DNA of 64,000 bases from Micromonosporaceae bacterium KJ-029 (lineage in GTDB: Bacteria > Actinomycetota > Actinomycetes > Mycobacteriales > Micromonosporaceae), in contig BIFP01000071.1 in NCBI GenBank assembly GCA_005402585.1, forward strand, positions 1-64,000, read 5' to 3'. Of this stretch, positions 61,138 through 64,000 are shown in pieces. Below the pieces are notes generated by a model that was not told the DNA's origin, searched no databases, and worked only from the letters and a program-made list of their open reading frames with translations. Positions within the stretch are counted from its first letter, which is position 1, and each line of letters starts with the position of its first letter. The translations under genes were made by a program, and so were the position numbers.

Positions 61138-61968
61138 GTGGCCGAGCGATCTCTGACCTTGATGGCGGTGCACGCGCACCCTGACGACGAGGCAACCAGC
61201 ACCGGCGGCGTCCTCGCCCGGTACGCGGCCGAGGGGATCACGACGGTGCTCGTGACCTGCACGGACGGGCGGTGCGGCGACGGGCCCGGCGGGGTCAAGC
61301 CGGGTGACCCGGGGCACGACCCAGAGGCCGTGGTAGCGATGCGCCGGGCCGAGTTGGCAGCCAGCTGCGAGGCGCTGAAGGTCACGCACCTGGAGACGCT
61401 CGGCTATGCAGACTCCGGGATGATGGGTTGGACGACCAACGGCGCGCCCGGCGCGTTCTGGAACACGCCGGTGGCGGAGGCCGCCGATCGGCTGACCGAG
61501 TTGATCCGGCGCTATCGGCCCGACGTCGTCGTCACCTATGACGGAAACGGCTTCTACGGCCATCCGGACCACATCCAGGCGCACCGCATCACCATGGCCG
61601 CAATCGAGCGGACGAACATCCCCGCGAAGGTGTACTGGACCACCGTGCCGCGTAGTGCATTTCAGGAGTTCGGCCGCGTGATGAAGGAGATCGGCGTCGA
61701 GTTTCCCGAGCCGGACGGGCCGTCGGAGCCGATGCCGCAGCTCGGCCTGCCCGACGATGAGATCACCACCTGGGTGGACACGAGCGGCTACGGCGCGCAG
61801 AAGTTCGAATCGTTGGCCGCGCACGCCAGTCAGGCCGAGAACATCTTCTTCCTGCAACTTGGTCAGGAACGGTTCACCGAGCTGATGGGCGTGGAGACCT
61901 TCGTCCGGGTCCACGACATCACAGACGCGCCCACGCCCGAGGACGACCTGTTCGCCGGACTGCGCTGA
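61138..61968 (+). CDS. PIG-L family deacetylase (MshB/Mca-like)
   Basis: A 276-residue zinc amidohydrolase. The zinc site is AHPDDE at residues 13-18 (MAVHAHPDDEATSTGG) and His of GHPDHIQAH around 142-147. DGRCGDGPGGV and YDGNGFYGHPDHI fit the mycothiol-related MshB/Mca branch that removes an acetyl or acyl group from GlcN-Ins derivatives. The exact substrate is not decidable from sequence. Confidence 0.88.
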   Translation: MAERSLTLMAVHAHPDDEATSTGGVLARYAAEGITTVLVTCTDGRCGDGPGGVKPGDPGHDPEAVVAMRRAELAASCEALKVTHLETLGYADSGMMGWTTNGAPGAFWNTPVAEAADRLTELIRRYRPDVVVTYDGNGFYGHPDHIQAHRITMAAIERTNIPAKVYWTTVPRSAFQEFGRVMKEIGVEFPEPDGPSEPMPQLGLPDDEITTWVDTSGYGAQKFESLAAHASQAENIFFLQLGQERFTELMGVETFVRVHDITDAPTPEDDLFAGLR

Positions 61969-62273
61969 CCGAGCACGCATGGCAGCCAGGGGCTGGGTCC
62001 TTGCACCGTGAACAAACTGGAAACCTCCACCATGGAGGCCTACTCGCGGCCAGGTATCCCGATCCGCGCTGGATTGCAAAGTCGCAAACAGCTGAGCTTT
62101 CCGCGACGGCCCGATGGGGACTCCCGAGGTACGCGCCACCGCCGCTGCTCGGCTCAGTTGAGCGAACACACCACCTGCAGGGCCTCCCATTGCGCTTCGT
62201 GACGGGCGGACTCAGGCCGTTCACGCCTGAACTCGGTTCGCCAGGAACGCACTCTGCCGCGATAAGGCGGGCT
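61969..62273. other. Intergenic, no gene recognised
   Basis: About 300 bases between convergent genes. A small palindrome CCTCCA-CCA-TGGAGG lies near 62026. No RNA gene or coding signature seen. Confidence 0.5.
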
Positions 62274-62501
62274 CTACCGGCGCCGGTTGCGGGGATGCTT
62301 CTTGGCCGTCCGCTCGTTGCCGTGTTTGTAGTTGCCGGTGATGCGCGCCATCAACTCCTGAGGATCTTCGGTGTCCACGTCGATCAGGAACCGGGCCGCG
62401 GCGGCGCCCCGAAGCACAGCGGCAGGGCGGCCGTGATGTTGCAGTTCCACGTCGCCGTTCTTGCGGAGGCGATAGGTGAATCCCTCAGGTGCACCGGACA
62501 T
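62274..62501 (-). CDS. Small hypothetical protein, 75 residues
   Basis: Start chosen at MSGAPEGFTYRLRKNGDVEL with GAGGA eight bases upstream; the frame is open further 5'. It reads EFTYRLRKNGDVELQHHGRP-type beta strands, then AAARFLIDVDTEDPQELMAR and a basic tail (KHGNERTAKKHPRNRRR). The basic end suggests nucleic acid contact. Family not recognised by name, but the composition is that of a real actinomycete small protein. Confidence 0.65.
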   Translation of the reverse strand: MSGAPEGFTYRLRKNGDVELQHHGRPAAVLRGAAAARFLIDVDTEDPQELMARITGNYKHGNERTAKKHPRNRRR

Positions 62502-62691
62502 CGCCGTATCGTCCTCGCGGGCGGATCCGCACGCGACCGAATTACGCTGCCGGCCGGGCCGCGTCGGTCGTAGCACCGGATGGCGGTGCATCCTCATCTG
62601 TCGCCGCCGAGCGCTACATACCGAGGTCGGCTACCGGTGCCGAGATGCTCAGTCGTGCCGCACCTAGCGTCGGTCTGATGCCCTGGGGGCG

Positions 62692-63699
62692 TCACTGCAT
62701 GGCTGTGGCGGGCGGGTGATCGAAGGAAGCCGGGCAGCGGAAGACGTACAGGGCGTAACCCCGGCCGATCGTGACGTCGGTGGGGTTGGGCGAGGCCTCC
62801 GTCTGGTCCTGCACGGGCCGCCAACTCCCGCCCGTTCCGTGCCACTCGCTGGAGTCGGCGGTGAACAGTAGCGTCATTGCGGTGCCGCACTCGACGCAGT
62901 CCATCGGTTGCGGATCGGTCAGCGACCAGTTCGCGAAGCCGCCCACCTTCCAGCCTGGCGCCAGTGACAGGTCGAGCTGATAGCTGCGGCCGTCGCCGGT
63001 TTCGTCATCATCGTCGGCATCGTCCTCCCACGCGGTGATCTGGGTGCCCAGTTCCTCGGGCAGCAGCCCGCCGTACTGGTACTCGCGAATCCGCTCCGGA
63101 TGTACCACGCAGGGCGTCGGTAGATAGGCGTCGCTGACGACCGGCGGTTCAGGAACTGTGCGCAAGGGCTGGGTGACGTCGCTGCTACGCCGCCAATACA
63201 GCCGAACCCGCGGGTTGTAGCCCTCGTCCGGGTGATCGAGCGGGCACCACAGCACCTGTAACAGGTCGGCGCCGTCCGGGCCTACGAAGTCGGAGACGTC
63301 TCGGCGGTAGAGCTGCGCCACGGGAACCATCGGGATCGGCTGGTTCACCAGGTCATGCGGCTCGGAGAAATCGGCGTCCGGCAGCTCCGCCCGCTCCTCG
63401 TCGGTGAGGCGGTAGCGGTCGCCGGTCGCTGCTGCCCGTGCCTGTGCCGCCGCGTAGATCTCGCGGCGGCGGCGGACGGTCGCCGGTGTTTCGAGCCGGA
63501 AGATGTAGTGAGCATCGCCGTCGCTGCACACCGGCCACGCCTCTTCGATTGGCCAGAGCAGAGGGCCGCCCACTGAGCTGTCGGCGGTCGTCGGCCTACC
63601 AGGCCGGGGATGCAGCCGTGTCGCTGTTGTCGAGTGCCCGCTCAACTCTGGGAAGAGCTTCGTGATGTCAACCGGTCGGGACGGCGTGGTACGTGCCAT
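62692..63699 (-). CDS. DUF1963/YwqG-like protein
   Basis: A 335-residue cytosolic protein. DSSVGGPLLWPIEEAWPVC near residue 42 and, later, GWKVGGFANWSLTDPQPMDC, CGTAMTLLFTADSSEW and the end block TDVTIGRGYALYVFRCPASF resemble the SMI1/YwqG-like DUF1963 group. Members are common beside toxin-immunity genes in other bacteria, but none is visible here. Single gene. Confidence 0.6.
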   Translation of the reverse strand: MARTTPSRPVDITKLFPELSGHSTTATRLHPRPGRPTTADSSVGGPLLWPIEEAWPVCSDGDAHYIFRLETPATVRRRREIYAAAQARAAATGDRYRLTDEERAELPDADFSEPHDLVNQPIPMVPVAQLYRRDVSDFVGPDGADLLQVLWCPLDHPDEGYNPRVRLYWRRSSDVTQPLRTVPEPPVVSDAYLPTPCVVHPERIREYQYGGLLPEELGTQITAWEDDADDDDETGDGRSYQLDLSLAPGWKVGGFANWSLTDPQPMDCVECGTAMTLLFTADSSEWHGTGGSWRPVQDQTEASPNPTDVTIGRGYALYVFRCPASFDHPPATAMQ

Positions 63700-63801
63700 G
63701 GCCGGTGATTTTAGGGATTGGATACGACCACTGGACGTTGGCGGTGGTATGACCGGCGCCGGTTGTCGAGGCCGATGCGATGGCCCACCAGAATCTTGGA
63801 G

Positions 63802-64000
63802 TCATCGTAGCTCGTGGATGGTGACCGGGCCGGCGGTGTAGCGGACGGGGGCCAGGCGGGCCAGGTCCGGTGAGACGGTGCCGGCGTGGGTGTCGGCGAG
63901 CAGCCAGCGCACCCCGTATGCGTCGCGCAGCCGGTCCAGGTCGGCGGGGGTGGGGGTGGTGAAGACTCGCTCGTTGAGGGCGAACAGTGCCGGGTCGGGG
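63802..64000 (-). CDS. 3' end of a membrane glycosyltransferase-like gene (partial)
   Basis: The last 65 codons of a gene that begins beyond the window. The end RVFTTPTPADLDRLRDAYGV and VRWLLADTHAGTVSPDLARL resembles the extracellular C-terminal domain of large multi-spanning actinomycete proteins, perhaps GT39-like. The stop codon is at 63804-63802. Confidence 0.55.
   Translation of the reverse strand, partial: PDPALFALNERVFTTPTPADLDRLRDAYGVRWLLADTHAGTVSPDLARLAPVRYTAGPVTIHELR

Noticed and set aside
1..64000. CRISPR arrays, rRNA genes, complete tRNA genes
   Set aside because: No regularly spaced repeats, no rRNA-like stretches and no complete cloverleaf were seen; only tRNA 3' remnants are present.

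Overview
The window is chromosomal DNA from a high-GC actinomycete. It carries a complete actinobacterial mce operon, a SigD/RsdA pair, a second divergent EF-Tu of the tuf3 type, remnants of F420-linked oxidoreductases, two LacI-controlled plant-glycan style gene clusters, and several promoters that look leaderless. Codon use and gene style suggest Micromonosporaceae, but that is inference and no rRNA or species marker is present.

Layout. 1-2.2 kb: a lower-GC islet with one membrane glycosyltransferase, flanked by two tRNA-Lys 3'-end-like sequences that share their downstream flank, probably the scar of a tRNA-integrating element. 2.3-11.3 kb: a LacI-family regulon (cluster A) tied together by four palindromic operators GCTAATnCGnATTAGC. 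It holds two paralogous secreted beta-propeller proteins, a FAD oxidoreductase, a family-1 binding protein with two permeases, and the regulator. 11.3-15 kb: a decayed zone with remnants of a tyrosine integrase, a membrane protein and a CbrC-like gene around an intact ECF sigma factor and its CU044_5270 partner. 15-16.1 kb: an intradiol dioxygenase and a small SnoaL-like protein. 16.2-30.8 kb: a second LacI regulon (cluster B) with GH35, a family-5 binding protein, two permeases, a fused double ATPase, GH13 and two tandem GH39 enzymes, and an exact palindromic operator before the GH39 operon.

31-34 kb: a secreted subtilisin, then RsdA and SigD. 34.1-45.2 kb: mceG-yrbEAB-mceABCDEF plus two Mce-associated proteins in one tightly overlapping operon. 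45.3-47.6 kb: the tail of a luciferase-like monooxygenase, a 3'-damaged F420-dependent NADP reductase, then tuf3 behind a leader ORF and hairpin. 47.9-52 kb: an HxlR regulator divergent from an MFS-thiolase-SDR operon across a shared palindrome with apparently leaderless promoters; the SDR runs into a truncated TPR gene. 53-55.2 kb: a phosphotransferase and an alpha/beta hydrolase. 55.8-56.8 kb: an intact IS5-family element next to a truncated response regulator. 57.2-64 kb: a large secreted M20-type peptidase, conserved hypotheticals, a PIG-L deacetylase, and the 3' end of a gene that leaves the window.

How the genes work together: clusters A and B each combine extracellular or intracellular glycan enzymes, an ABC importer and a dedicated LacI repressor, so each is a self-contained substrate-induced uptake and degradation unit. 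Cluster A is the best candidate for an undescribed pathway because its secreted propeller pair and FAD enzyme do not match a standard sugar locus. The EF-Tu leader arrangement is the most unusual regulatory signal.
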